Shown: piece after piece, positions 1-7,360 of the stretch
How the letters are laid out: each line of letters begins with the position of its first letter
How positions within the stretch are numbered: the first letter of the stretch is position 1
Source: JABDBE01 sp049585795
GTDB taxonomy: Bacteria; Acidobacteriota; Terriglobia; Terriglobales; Acidobacteriaceae
DNA length: 64,000 nt
Assembly: GCA_049585795.1 (NCBI GenBank)
Contig: JBAVAQ010000026.1
Location: 62,001 to 126,000 of the forward strand
Direction: 5' to 3'
Translations under genes and position numbers: made by a program
The notes under the pieces: model-generated
Told to the model about the DNA's origin: nothing
What the model saw: only the letters and a program-made list of their open reading frames with translations
The model's database searches: none

Positions 1-546
1 CTTTGTTACTCTGCTGTACTCCACATAATCTTCACCGAACGCTTCGGTCAACGCCATCTCCTCGACGTTGATGCGATATAGCAGCGCGGCTGTTGGAAAA
101 ACCATCATGATCGCCAGGCTCACCCAATTGCGCTGGCTTAAGCCGATCGCCGTGAAGATCAAGAGCATCCCCGCGTACGAAGGATGCCGCACCCAACGGA
201 ACAAACCCGTCTTGTGCACGGTCTGAGCCGCATGAATTGCAACATTGGTACTGAATGATCGCCCCAGGGTGAGGATGGCTGTCCACCGAATTGCCAGCCC
301 AACGAGCAACAGCACCATCGCCGCCATCCTGAGCCAATGCGCCCCAGCCAACATCGTTCGTCCATTCACATCGCGATACCACGTAGCGGCCCAGATAGAC
401 CCGAAGATCACCGACAACAGCAGCCAGAGCGATCCTCGGTCTCTCACCTCGCCCCTGCTGCGGCTGGTGCGCGTCACCACCTGGAGCAGAACTTCAGATG
501 CGACCCAGGCCCAGTACAATATGGTGAACCATCTTGCCAGACTCAT
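1..546 (-). CDS. Isoprenylcysteine carboxyl methyltransferase-like membrane protein, cut off by the window edge
   Basis: The frame stays open from an ATG at 546 to base 1 with no stop, so the 3' end lies outside the window and 182 residues are visible. Several hydrophobic helices (LWLLLSVIFGSIWAA, MAAMVLLLVGLAI, LAIMMVFPTAALLY) are followed by the family signature WVRHPSYAGM and then an EE..L...FG.DY..Y motif. Both are typical of ICMT/PEMT-type integral-membrane methyltransferases, which bind S-adenosylmethionine at the membrane surface. The substrate in bacteria is usually unknown and I cannot infer it here. The gene stands alone on this strand. Family assignment is confident; the specific reaction is not. 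Confidence 0.82.
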   Translation of the reverse strand, partial: MSLARWFTILYWAWVASEVLLQVVTRTSRSRGEVRDRGSLWLLLSVIFGSIWAATWYRDVNGRTMLAGAHWLRMAAMVLLLVGLAIRWTAILTLGRSFSTNVAIHAAQTVHKTGLFRWVRHPSYAGMLLIFTAIGLSQRNWVSLAIMMVFPTAALLYRINVEEMALTEAFGEDYVEYSRVTK

Positions 547-844
547 ACCATCCTCGGATTGTAATGATGCTACGGGAAACCTCGGGCGGCGGAGCTGATT
601 CCGGAGTTTTCCCGTAACCCCGTGCCTACGCGCTCTTGCGTGACTGTGTTCTGTTACGTATCAGGACTGGGAATGGTTCACACCTATGTCGGTGTTACGG
701 CATTGCAATGTGTACATGGAGTTATTCTTGGTTTGAAGGCGCCGCGGCGGGAGTCGTGTGGGAGAGTTTTCTGAGCCATTTTAGTGTCAATTCGATGTTG
801 TCGCAAAACACCGAGCTGATCGTCTTTGGTCATCGACACAAACA
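547..844. other. Intergenic stretch without recognisable content
   Basis: About 300 bases separate the methyltransferase start from the stop of the small gene at 845. A 70-codon open frame (636-848, plus strand) is possible, but its protein has no domain, no clear ribosome site and an unusual composition, so I do not call it a gene. I see no tRNA, terminator or repeat here. Confidence 0.5.
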
Positions 845-1075
845 CTAGTCGGCAGCTTGCGGAGTAGAGTCGTTGGAATCCCAGAAAGAGCCTTCTTCGA
901 TCAGCTTTTCGAGCTCTGCGCGGGCGTGCGCGGTAAGTTGGGCGGCGTAGTCTTTCGCCGACTGCTGACGCTCTGGAGTCAATTGGGCAACGCGGACGGC
1001 GAGCAGAGGGGCATCTTCCTCGAGCATCCGAAGCAAGCGCTGGGTGCGGTCAATTTTGGCGTGAATCGAAAGCAT
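845..1075 (-). CDS. Small hypothetical helical protein (76 aa)
   Basis: The frame begins upstream at 1102, but the ATG at 1075 is preceded at good spacing by GGAAGG and gives the protein MLSIHAKIDRTQRLL..., so I take this start. The product is mostly charged helix (RTQRLLRMLEEDAPLL, ARAELEKLIEEG) with no signal peptide, membrane segment or cysteine cluster. I recognise no family. The good ribosome site and biased composition suggest a real gene. It stands alone between repeats, and its function is unknown. Confidence 0.55.
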   Translation of the reverse strand: MLSIHAKIDRTQRLLRMLEEDAPLLAVRVAQLTPERQQSAKDYAAQLTAHARAELEKLIEEGSFWDSNDSTPQAAD

Positions 1076-1135
1076 TAGAGCCTTCCTTATTGATGTTGGC
1101 ACGGGCGTCCGCGCTCTTGCTTTGTGTAGCTTTAT

Positions 1136-1178
1136 GTCCTTTGTGGTTTAAAGTTGAAAGGCGTTCACCACAAAGGAC
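1136..1178. repeat. Inverted copy of a dispersed CCTTTGTGGT repeat
   Basis: GTCCTTTGTGGT (1136-1147) and ACCACAAAGGAC (1167-1178) form a perfect 12-bp inverted repeat with a 19-base loop. The same word recurs between genes at 16972, 25691, 31608 and, degenerate, at 34878. Confidence 0.75.
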
Positions 1179-1324
1179 GCAAAAACTCATCCTTTCTCAG
1201 AGTGTCTGTAAGTCTTGGAGAGGGCAAGTCTTAAACTGGATACGGGGTCCTCCCGGAGGCTAGGGCAAGACGCCCGCTCGACAGCCGGCAGGACGTCGGC
1301 GCTACAAAGAGGAGTGAATCCTGC

Positions 1325-1831
1325 GTGCAGGAACTGATCTATCTTTCGCTTGGCTCAAACATCGGCGATCGTGCGGGTAATCTGAATGCCGCTATCAGTC
1401 GCTTGCGCACTTTGGGCGAGGTGGCCGCGGTCTCGTCCTTCTATGAAACCGAACCGGTCGAATTTACCGCGCAGGCCTGGTTTCTGAATTGCGCTGTCGC
1501 GCTGAACACGAAGAAGACCCCGCAAGAACTGCTAGGGGGCATTCTCCAGATCGAGCAACAGATGGGTCGGCGCAGGGCGCAGAAAAAGGGTCCGCGCGTC
1601 ATCGACATCGACATTGTGTTGTTTGGGGACTTGGTGGTCAACGATCCGGGCCTCAACATTCCTCATCCCGCCATGCGCGAGCGCAGATTTGTGCTGGAAC
1701 CGCTGGCTGAGATTGCGCCGGACGTGCGTCATCCTTTGCTCCGGCTAACGATTCGGGAATTGCGCGATGCCTTGCCGCCGGGACAAACGGTGCGCAAGAT
1801 AGAAGAAGCTAGCCACGGATCACACGAATAA
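1325..1831 (+). CDS. folK: 2-amino-4-hydroxy-6-hydroxymethyldihydropteridine pyrophosphokinase
   Basis: HPPK transfers pyrophosphate from ATP to 6-hydroxymethyl-7,8-dihydropterin in cytoplasmic folate synthesis. The 168-aa protein has the family hallmarks in order: LGSNIGDRAGNL near the N-terminus, the FYETEPV segment, the catalytic RRRAQKKGPRVIDIDIVLFG block, and IPHPAMRERRFVLEPLAEIAP. The start is GTG at 1325, about nine bases after AGAGGAG; no ATG fits. The length is normal for the family. The last codons (SHGSHE) and the stop fall inside a dispersed repeat that also forms the terminator, so the C-terminus appears to have been remodelled by that element. No other folate genes are adjacent. 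Confidence 0.95.
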   Translation: MQELIYLSLGSNIGDRAGNLNAAISRLRTLGEVAAVSSFYETEPVEFTAQAWFLNCAVALNTKKTPQELLGGILQIEQQMGRRRAQKKGPRVIDIDIVLFGDLVVNDPGLNIPHPAMRERRFVLEPLAEIAPDVRHPLLRLTIRELRDALPPGQTVRKIEEASHGSHE

Positions 1832-1889
1832 ACACGGATCACGCCTTTCTTGCTTTCGCGAGAATCCGTGGGATCCGTGGCCGGTTTTT
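1812..1889 (+). terminator. Repeat-derived hairpin ending folK
   Basis: GCCACGGATC (1812-1821) and GATCCGTGGC (1872-1881) pair perfectly over 10 bp and are followed by CGGTTTTTC, so the element can act as a rho-independent terminator. The left arm lies inside the folK reading frame and supplies its final codons and TAA stop. A related CCACGGATTT...CCACGGATC copy lies at 8483-8513. Confidence 0.6.
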
Positions 1890-1893
1890 CTTG

Positions 1894-2547
1894 CTAGGGA
1901 ATAATGAGCCGCGTGCCCACATCTCCGGCGCCAACTACCGCCGCTTGTTTCTCAGGAAATTGCGAAAGGACGAAATCCACGAAGGCTCGCGACTTGGGCC
2001 TTCCGGAAGTGCGGGCATGGCCCATGCGCACGAGAAAGACCAGCGCGCGGAGCACATCGGAGTCGTGAAGCCGGCTGAAACCGAGATTTTTTTGTTCCTC
2101 CTCCCGATACCCCTTCAGCAACTCGCGCACTTCGCGGACGACTGCTTGCTGACTTAGGCTTGAGAGCGGGGTTTCGTAATGCAGACCCGAGTTCACCAGA
2201 GTCTCTTGAGTTTTAATCATCGACATGAGCGCGGCAATCAGGTCGGCATCGGTGATGGTGCGGTCCGCCTGCGCGCTTTTTGCCAGCGCATAGCTAAAGC
2301 CCATGATGAGGGGCTCATGCTTGTAGAGGAATTGGTCCGCGATTTCTACTTGGGGAAACAGAGCCTGGTCCAAATCCTGCAAGGGGCGCGGCCTTTCATG
2401 CTCCCGCGCCTGTTGCAGATAGACACAGGTGCTGGGACAGTCGAGCGTGACTTCGCGCTGCTCGCCGCAACACTGCGGGCAAATGCGTCCGTGAACCGCG
2501 GGACAGAAGCGCTTCTCTTTTCGTTTTTCGCAGATCGCACAACTCAC
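1894..2547 (-). CDS. Zinc-ribbon-containing conserved hypothetical protein
   Basis: The open frame extends to 2766, but AGGAGCC sits about nine bases before a GTG at 2547, which gives a 217-aa protein beginning VSCAICEKRKEKRFC. The first 45 residues hold closely spaced cysteines (CAIC, FCPA, ICPQCCG, CPSTCVYL) resembling one or two treble-clef or zinc-ribbon sites. The remainder is predicted helical, with no membrane segment or signal peptide. I recognise the N-terminal pattern from unnamed acidobacterial proteins but know no function. Metal binding is inferred from cysteine spacing only. The gene converges on folK, and its upstream side is shared with the HU gene. Confidence 0.75.
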   Translation of the reverse strand: MSCAICEKRKEKRFCPAVHGRICPQCCGEQREVTLDCPSTCVYLQQAREHERPRPLQDLDQALFPQVEIADQFLYKHEPLIMGFSYALAKSAQADRTITDADLIAALMSMIKTQETLVNSGLHYETPLSSLSQQAVVREVRELLKGYREEEQKNLGFSRLHDSDVLRALVFLVRMGHARTSGRPKSRAFVDFVLSQFPEKQAAVVGAGDVGTRLIIP

Positions 2548-2702
2548 AAGCTGTCGGCTCCTGGCCTCATTATCACATGTGAAATCGATTGCCTGGCTGC
2601 GTCCAGAGTCCCTTCTGGAAAAGAGCGAAAGCTGCGCAGCAAGCTGTTTGGCAAGCTCGATCGCCAAAAAACCCGATATTTGTGGGTTTTTGAAGTTCCT
2701 AA

Positions 2703-2728
2703 ATGAAAAAAACCGCATAAAATGCGGC
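2703..2728 (-). terminator. Hairpin plus T-tract on the minus strand upstream of the zinc-ribbon gene
   Basis: On the minus strand CCGCAT-TTT-ATGCGG is followed by seven T residues, a compact intrinsic terminator. It lies 156 bases before the zinc-ribbon start and only about 80 bases from the HU gene, with no minus-strand gene upstream of it. It may therefore be a leader attenuator or end a short antisense transcript. Confidence 0.6.
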
Positions 2729-2811
2729 TGAAACGCTATTTTTCCACAGGAAGCATGGTGTAACATGCTCGCATCGCAGGAAAATTCAAAGTTCCACCTA
2801 GAGGAGGATTC

Positions 2812-3111
2812 ATGGCTTCAGGCATGACCAAGACTCAACTCGTCCGGCATCTGGCCGAAAAACTTGAGAGCAACAACAAGACCGCAGCGGCGTTTCTTGA
2901 GCACCTAACCGACGTCGCCGTTAAAGAGACCAAGAAAAATGGCGTTTTCGTTGTTCCCGGATTGGGCCGTCTGGTAAAGGCTCATCGCAAGGCCCGCATG
3001 GGACGCAACCCGCAAACTGGCGAGCCGATCCAGATCAAGGCGAAGACGGTCGTGAAATTCCGCGTGGCGAAGGCTACCAAGGACGCGATCGCTCCGCCGG
3101 CAAAGAAGTAG
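2812..3111 (+). CDS. HU/IHF family DNA-binding protein
   Basis: This is a small basic nucleoid protein of 99 aa, the usual length. It has the dimerising helices (MTKTQLVRHLAEKL, AAAFLEHLTDVAVKETKK) and the beta-arm region FVVPGLGRLVKAHRKARMGRNPQTGEP, which matches the DNA-bending arm with its conserved RNPQTGE. A strong GAGGAGG site lies just before the ATG, which suggests high expression. A GCATG...CATGC palindrome precedes it at about 2752-2768 and could be an operator, although that is only inferred from symmetry. A clear terminator follows, so it is probably a single-gene transcript. HU and IHF cannot be told apart reliably here. Confidence 0.93.
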   Translation: MASGMTKTQLVRHLAEKLESNNKTAAAFLEHLTDVAVKETKKNGVFVVPGLGRLVKAHRKARMGRNPQTGEPIQIKAKTVVKFRVAKATKDAIAPPAKK

Positions 3112-3132
3112 GGATCAGATTTTGATGGCGGC

Positions 3133-3162
3133 AAAGGCCGGCTCGAAGAGCTGGCCTTTTGT
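3133..3162 (+). terminator. Intrinsic terminator after the HU gene
   Basis: AAAGGCC and GGCCTTT pair, extended by GCT/AGC around a short loop, and are followed by TTTTG. The element begins 22 bases after the HU stop codon. Confidence 0.8.
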
Positions 3163-3264
3163 ATTTGCGACAGCCTTGCGCGGTCGCTCTTTCTCCGGCC
3201 AAACAAAGCATGCCGCATCCCTGGTTCTTTGCAAGAGTGGGAGCGTCGTTCTGCCGAAATGTCT

Positions 3265-3705
3265 CTAGTCTCCGCCGGGCGCGTCGTTGCTGACGTATTG
3301 TTCGAGCGAGCCGACTTCGCGGCTCAAGTCTTCGATGCGCCACTCTAGAACATTTCTGATGGAAAGCATGCCGAGGAGCTTGCCATTGTTATCCACCACG
3401 GGGAGATGGCGGAAGTGGCGTTCAACCATGGTGATCAAAGCTTCGCCCGGACGGGTTTGTGATGTGGCCAGCTCCACCGGTGTGGTCATGAGTTCACGAA
3501 CCGGCGTCTGTGCGGGGTCGCGTCCGCTCAATGAGAATTTGCGCAATACGTCCCGCTCGGTGAAGATACCGGCCACGCGCCGTTCGCGGTCAATAATCGC
3601 GACCGCGCCGACGTGAAAATCAAGCATCTTTTGGATGGCGTCCGCTACGCTGGCTTCTACCGGAACCGCTGCCGCTTCGGGATCACATAGCTCAAGCACG
3701 TTCAT
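3265..3705 (-). CDS. CBS domain-pair protein
   Basis: The 146-aa cytoplasmic protein consists of two CBS motifs and little else. The first includes VADAIQKMLDFHVGAVAIIDRERRVAGIFTERDVLRK cut into the usual beta-alpha-beta order, and the second includes VERHFRHLPVVDNNGKLLGMLSIRNVLEW. Such stand-alone Bateman modules bind adenine nucleotides and regulate partner proteins. The partner is not apparent: neighbours are the HU gene and an exported amidohydrolase. There is no catalytic domain or membrane segment. The site-2 protease at 7361 also carries CBS domains, but nothing links the two directly. Confidence 0.88.
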   Translation of the reverse strand: MNVLELCDPEAAAVPVEASVADAIQKMLDFHVGAVAIIDRERRVAGIFTERDVLRKFSLSGRDPAQTPVRELMTTPVELATSQTRPGEALITMVERHFRHLPVVDNNGKLLGMLSIRNVLEWRIEDLSREVGSLEQYVSNDAPGGD

Positions 3706-3828
3706 ACTCGCCTCCCGGACCTACCCGCGCTGCCGCTTCCGCTACAGCGACGGTGAAAAACGATTCGGGCATTATGACCTATGCGGAGCCGGTGTCAAGT
3801 GGATTAAATACCAGGCCTGCGATGCGGA

Positions 3829-5148
3829 CTATTTGGTTTCGTTTTGGAACACCTTGCCGTCTTTCATGACGAATTGGACGTTTTGCAGGACTTTGATATC
3901 GCGAAGCGGATCGCCGTTTACTGAAATAATATCCGCATAGGCCCCGGGCGCGATCACGCCGATTTGACCCTGCATATCGAGCATCTCGGCGGCGCGCGAG
4001 GTGGCGCTCTTGATCGCGTCCATGGGCGCCATGCCGAGTTCAACCATGCGAGGAAATTCCTGCGCGATAGGCTCTGTCCATGGAATGCCCCCCATGTCGG
4101 TGCCGAAAACAATCTTTACGCCCGCGTGCAGCGCCTTTGGAAACGATACCTCATGCACCGCTACGCGCTTTCGATCACGCTGGCCGTCGGGGGTGTCCGC
4201 GGGAGCCCAATCGTGGTAGTACGCGCTCAGGGTTGGGCAGTACCACGTTCCCTGCTTCAGCATCTGGGCGATGGCCGCGTCGTCGAGATCGAGACCGTGT
4301 TCAATCGAGTCGCAACCTCCGTCGAGGGCGCGATGCAGTCCGATTCCGCCGTAGGCGTGGCACGCAACTTTCTTTTGCCAGCCGTGGGTTTCATCAACGA
4401 TCGCTTTCAATTCCTCGACCGTCAGCGTCGGCTGGGAAACCAGCTCGCCGTGTTTTCCAACCCAGGAGCGATGGGTCATGTAGACCTTGATCCAGTCGGC
4501 GCCGTGGGACAATTGCTCGCGGGCGGCTTTGCGGGCTTCGACGGGGCCGTCGATGAGCTGTGCACCGGTCGGCATGTCGAGCTCCGGCGCGTAACCCTCG
4601 AGCGGATAGCCGCCAGTGGTGGAAATCGCACGAGTCGACACGAAGAGCCGGGGACCCGGAATGTATCCGCCCTCGATAGCTTCCTTGATGCCGACGTCTC
4701 CGTAGCCGGCACCTTCGGTCTCCAGGTCGCGCAAGGTCGTGAAGCCCTGCTCCAGGGCTCGGCGTACCGAGACTGTTGCCCGAGCCGCGCGAAGGGCCAG
4801 CGGATACTTCAGGATGTTGATGTCGTAACCACCCTGGGCGGGATCCTCACCTTGCAGAAAGATATGCGTATGGGAGTCGATCAAGCCCGGCAGTACCGTC
4901 GCGTGGGAAAGGTCGATGACCTCTGCACCGGCGGGAATCTTGGCGGTTGCGGCGTCCGAAACGCTTTCTATGCGGTTGCCGCGCAGGATGATGACCTGAT
5001 TGTGGCGCGGTGAGTCGGACTTGCCGTCAATGAGCACGCCGGCCCGGATGACGGTGAATGGGTGCAAAACTGGAGTGCCGTTCTCCTGAGCGCTGCAACA
5101 AAACACCACCAAAATAACGAAGAAGAAGACCCAGCAATAGTTTTTCAT
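3829..5148 (-). CDS. Exported amidohydrolase (imidazolonepropionase/dipeptidase-like)
   Basis: I start at the ATG at 5148, which follows GAGGAGCG and opens a signal peptide (MKNYCWVFFFVILVVFCCSAQ), not at the earlier frame opening. The 439-aa product is a metal-dependent amidohydrolase. It has the HxH pair in LIDSHTHIFL, a likely carboxylated lysine in DWIKVYM, histidines in ACHAYGG and SIEHGLD, and the metal aspartate in FGTDMGG. The C-terminal beta-sandwich piece AYADIISVNGDPLRDI is also typical. It probably cleaves peptides or cyclic amides in the periplasm, but the substrate cannot be read from sequence. A larger relative lies at 50080. Confidence 0.88.
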   Translation of the reverse strand: MKNYCWVFFFVILVVFCCSAQENGTPVLHPFTVIRAGVLIDGKSDSPRHNQVIILRGNRIESVSDAATAKIPAGAEVIDLSHATVLPGLIDSHTHIFLQGEDPAQGGYDINILKYPLALRAARATVSVRRALEQGFTTLRDLETEGAGYGDVGIKEAIEGGYIPGPRLFVSTRAISTTGGYPLEGYAPELDMPTGAQLIDGPVEARKAAREQLSHGADWIKVYMTHRSWVGKHGELVSQPTLTVEELKAIVDETHGWQKKVACHAYGGIGLHRALDGGCDSIEHGLDLDDAAIAQMLKQGTWYCPTLSAYYHDWAPADTPDGQRDRKRVAVHEVSFPKALHAGVKIVFGTDMGGIPWTEPIAQEFPRMVELGMAPMDAIKSATSRAAEMLDMQGQIGVIAPGAYADIISVNGDPLRDIKVLQNVQFVMKDGKVFQNETK

Positions 5149-5199
5149 TCGCTGCGCTCCTCGGTTCAAGATCAAAGAGAATAGAATGTCTAGCGCATT

Positions 5200-5598
5200 C
5201 TACGCCTGAGAAGCGCCAACCACTGCGTCGGCCTCAATCTCGATTAGCATCTCTGGTGAAATCAGGGCGCTTACCTGGATCATCGATGTCGCGGGACGGA
5301 TGTCGCGGAAAAACTCGCCATGCGCCCTTCCGATCTTCTCCCAATCGGCGATGTTGATCACGAACATGCGTGTGCGCACGACGTCTTTTAATGCAGCTCC
5401 CGCCTTCTGCAAAGCCGATTCAATGTTCTTTAAAACCTGCACGGTCTGGGCATAAGGATCGCCCAGTCCGACGACTTTGCCGTCCGCGCCGGTCGCGGTA
5501 GTCCCGGCCACGTGCACGTATGAACCGACCTTAACCGCACGAGAGTAACCTACGATCGGTTCCCAAGGTGTGCCGCTGGAAATATTTCGACGTTCCAT
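5200..5598 (-). CDS. RidA/YjgF family enamine/imine deaminase-like protein
   Basis: The frame runs to 5784, but homology begins at the ATG at 5598 (MERRNISSGTPWEP...) after GGAGGG, giving the standard size of 132 aa. The family motifs are present: GSYVHVAGTTA, the QTVQVLKNIESALQKAGAALKDVVRTRMFV helix-strand unit with its conserved arginine, and a C-terminal MLIEIEADAVVG. RidA proteins hydrolyse reactive enamines formed by PLP enzymes, but many paralogues have unknown substrates. The gene follows at 50 bases upstream of the amidohydrolase on the same strand, so the two could be cotranscribed. Confidence 0.9.
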   Translation of the reverse strand: MERRNISSGTPWEPIVGYSRAVKVGSYVHVAGTTATGADGKVVGLGDPYAQTVQVLKNIESALQKAGAALKDVVRTRMFVINIADWEKIGRAHGEFFRDIRPATSMIQVSALISPEMLIEIEADAVVGASQA

Positions 5599-5834
5599 AA
5601 AAACGAAAATCCCTCCCGCCGGTGATTGTAACTTGAGGCTGAGGCAGATGATCAGCAGTCGACCTCCACGGCTGCCAATGTTCTCAAGAAACCTTTTGCA
5701 GCAATTGTGCACCATAAGAAAAATAGATAGCTGTGACTTACAAAAGTCACTTGCGTTCTCGCCATGATCGCGATAAAACATCACGCAACACGTAGGAACA
5801 CCGCTTTGGAAGCGGAGTTCGGGGGCCCTGAAGG

Positions 5835-6386
5835 ATGATTCCGGAATCGCATCCGCTGCAGCAGTTGTTTATTGAACTGATTGGCCGGCACTATGCCGAG
5901 GAAATTGGGATTCGCGACCCTCAGATCGTCAACTATGTCGCGCATCTCATGGCCGAGTTCTGCGAGGTCGAACAGTTGTTCAAAATACGCAACGCTGCCG
6001 ATAAGCCCATCACTGATGTGGGCGAGATGCTGATCGAATCGAATCCTGTTTATGGTCCCGCGCCTTCTTTCGATCGCGAACGACAGGTGCGCAAGCACAT
6101 TGGGGATTACACACTCTTCTTCACCGGCATGTTTCCAGAGAGCATCAATCACTTCCGCCTGCGCCGCAACCGGACAGAGAATTTTGTCGATTGGATCAAG
6201 GCCGGCAAGGAAAGCTATTACATCGTTTCCAAGTTTGAGCATTTCGAATACACGAAGGTCGCGCCGCTGTTCGCCAGCCTTTCAAGCCATTTCGAGCAGT
6301 GCGTTTACGGACTCAATCAAGTGAAGAACGACCTGCAGGAGATGCAACACCCAATCGTGCGACGGACGAACGAACTTCTGATGTAA
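5835..6386 (+). CDS. Conserved hypothetical protein (183 aa)
   Basis: This is a soluble, helix-rich protein beginning MIPESHPLQQLFIELIGRHYAEEIG. It has a motif-like central part VRKHIGDYTLFFTGMFPESIN and a C-terminal helix FASLSSHFEQCVYGLNQVKNDLQEM. There is no signal peptide, membrane segment or recognised catalytic motif. The frame is well used over its whole length and the opposite-strand frame is a shadow. I believe similar proteins occur in other acidobacteria but can give no function. It is divergent from ridA and isolated from the next gene by a repeat. Confidence 0.8.
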   Translation: MIPESHPLQQLFIELIGRHYAEEIGIRDPQIVNYVAHLMAEFCEVEQLFKIRNAADKPITDVGEMLIESNPVYGPAPSFDRERQVRKHIGDYTLFFTGMFPESINHFRLRRNRTENFVDWIKAGKESYYIVSKFEHFEYTKVAPLFASLSSHFEQCVYGLNQVKNDLQEMQHPIVRRTNELLM

Positions 6387-6466
6387 GGACCTGTTAGCTG
6401 CTCACCGTCGCGCCCGGTCATTCCGACACCATCCCGCTCTGTTCATTCCAACCACCGCCCACTCTG

Positions 6467-6547
6467 TCATTCCGAGAAGCGAAGCGACGAGGAATCTGGT
6501 TTCACCAGTGCGGCAAAAACCTGGATCCCTCGCTATGCTCGGGATGA
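6467..6547. repeat. Dispersed hairpin repeat of the TCATTCCGAG...CTCGGGATGA type
   Basis: TCATTCCGAG (6467-6476) is mirrored by CTCGGGATGA (6538-6547) with one mismatch, enclosing AAGCGAAGCGACGAGGAATC and GGATCCCTCGCTATG, which also pair in part. This is a common bacterial intergenic element, here lying between the 183-aa gene and rsmD. It can form a long stem. Confidence 0.7.
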
Positions 6548-6598
6548 CGTCAAGTGTTTGACGGGCAACAAACCATGAGCGGATGCATCTGTGGTCTC

Positions 6599-7165
6599 CT
6601 ATTCGAGCCGATAAAAGCTGAGTGCCGCATCGCTTTGCTGCAGCTTTCTGTATCTACGCAGCGACTCGAAGGCCTCTCCCGGATCAAACTTTTTCAGGTG
6701 CTCGGCGATCACAATCGCTTCGGGCTTCAGCACTGTGGATTTTGAGAGTGCTTCCAGGGTTTGGCGATAGGAGTTTTCCATTTCATAAGGTGGATCGAGG
6801 AAAACGAAATCTGCAACTGTGCCAGTCGAAGCCAATCCACGCAGGGCGCGAATTGAATCCTGCCCGAGGATCTGAAAGCCCGTTTGGATTTCAAAGGAAG
6901 CCAGGTTTTGTCTTATAAGGTCGGCTGCGCGGGCGGTCGATTCCACAAAGTGAACCATGCTGGCGCCTCGGCTGATCGCCTCGATTCCCACGGCCCCCGT
7001 CCCGGCGTATAAGTCGACCCAGACCGTCCCTTCGAGGGCCGCCGGGTTTCCCGCCGTGAGCACGTCGAACAGCGTCTCTCGCAAGCGATCAGCGGTGGGA
7101 CGAAGGTCCAGGCCGGGTAGCGACCTCAATTGCCGGCTCCGATATTTTCCTGCGATTACTCTCAT
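6599..7165 (-). CDS. rsmD: 16S rRNA (guanine(966)-N(2))-methyltransferase
   Basis: RsmD methylates G966 of 16S rRNA on the small ribosomal subunit using S-adenosylmethionine. The 188-aa protein starts MRVIAGKYRSRQL, the family's characteristic N-terminus, followed by RPTADRLRETLFDVL. It then has the SAM-binding VDLYAGTGAVGIEAISRGA and the catalytic FLDPPYE (DPPY) motif. The length matches the family. In many genomes rsmD lies next to coaD, but no coaD is seen here. It is transcribed towards the repeat at 6467. Confidence 0.95.
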   Translation of the reverse strand: MRVIAGKYRSRQLRSLPGLDLRPTADRLRETLFDVLTAGNPAALEGTVWVDLYAGTGAVGIEAISRGASMVHFVESTARAADLIRQNLASFEIQTGFQILGQDSIRALRGLASTGTVADFVFLDPPYEMENSYRQTLEALSKSTVLKPEAIVIAEHLKKFDPGEAFESLRRYRKLQQSDAALSFYRLE

Positions 7166-7360
7166 GCATGATCACACTGGATTGTGTTTGGCCCCCGACA
7201 AAAACACCTTGCTGAGCTTCGCTCTGTCAGGACAGCCGGGGGCTGTCCTACGCAGGCAACTTCAGCCTCAGCACCTTTGATTATTAGGGCCGCATCTCGA
7301 GGCCACGCCACTGCGTCTAAACTATTAGAATAGAGCTAGGAGAGGGTCGCAAGTTTTCAC

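Noticed and set aside
636..848. 70-codon plus-strand frame
   Set aside because: No domain, no good ribosome site, and it reads into the 3' end of the opposite-strand small gene.
3964..5013. 349-codon frame opposite the amidohydrolase
   Set aside because: It is the shadow of a GC-rich gene on the other strand; the minus-strand protein has a signal peptide and full catalytic motifs.
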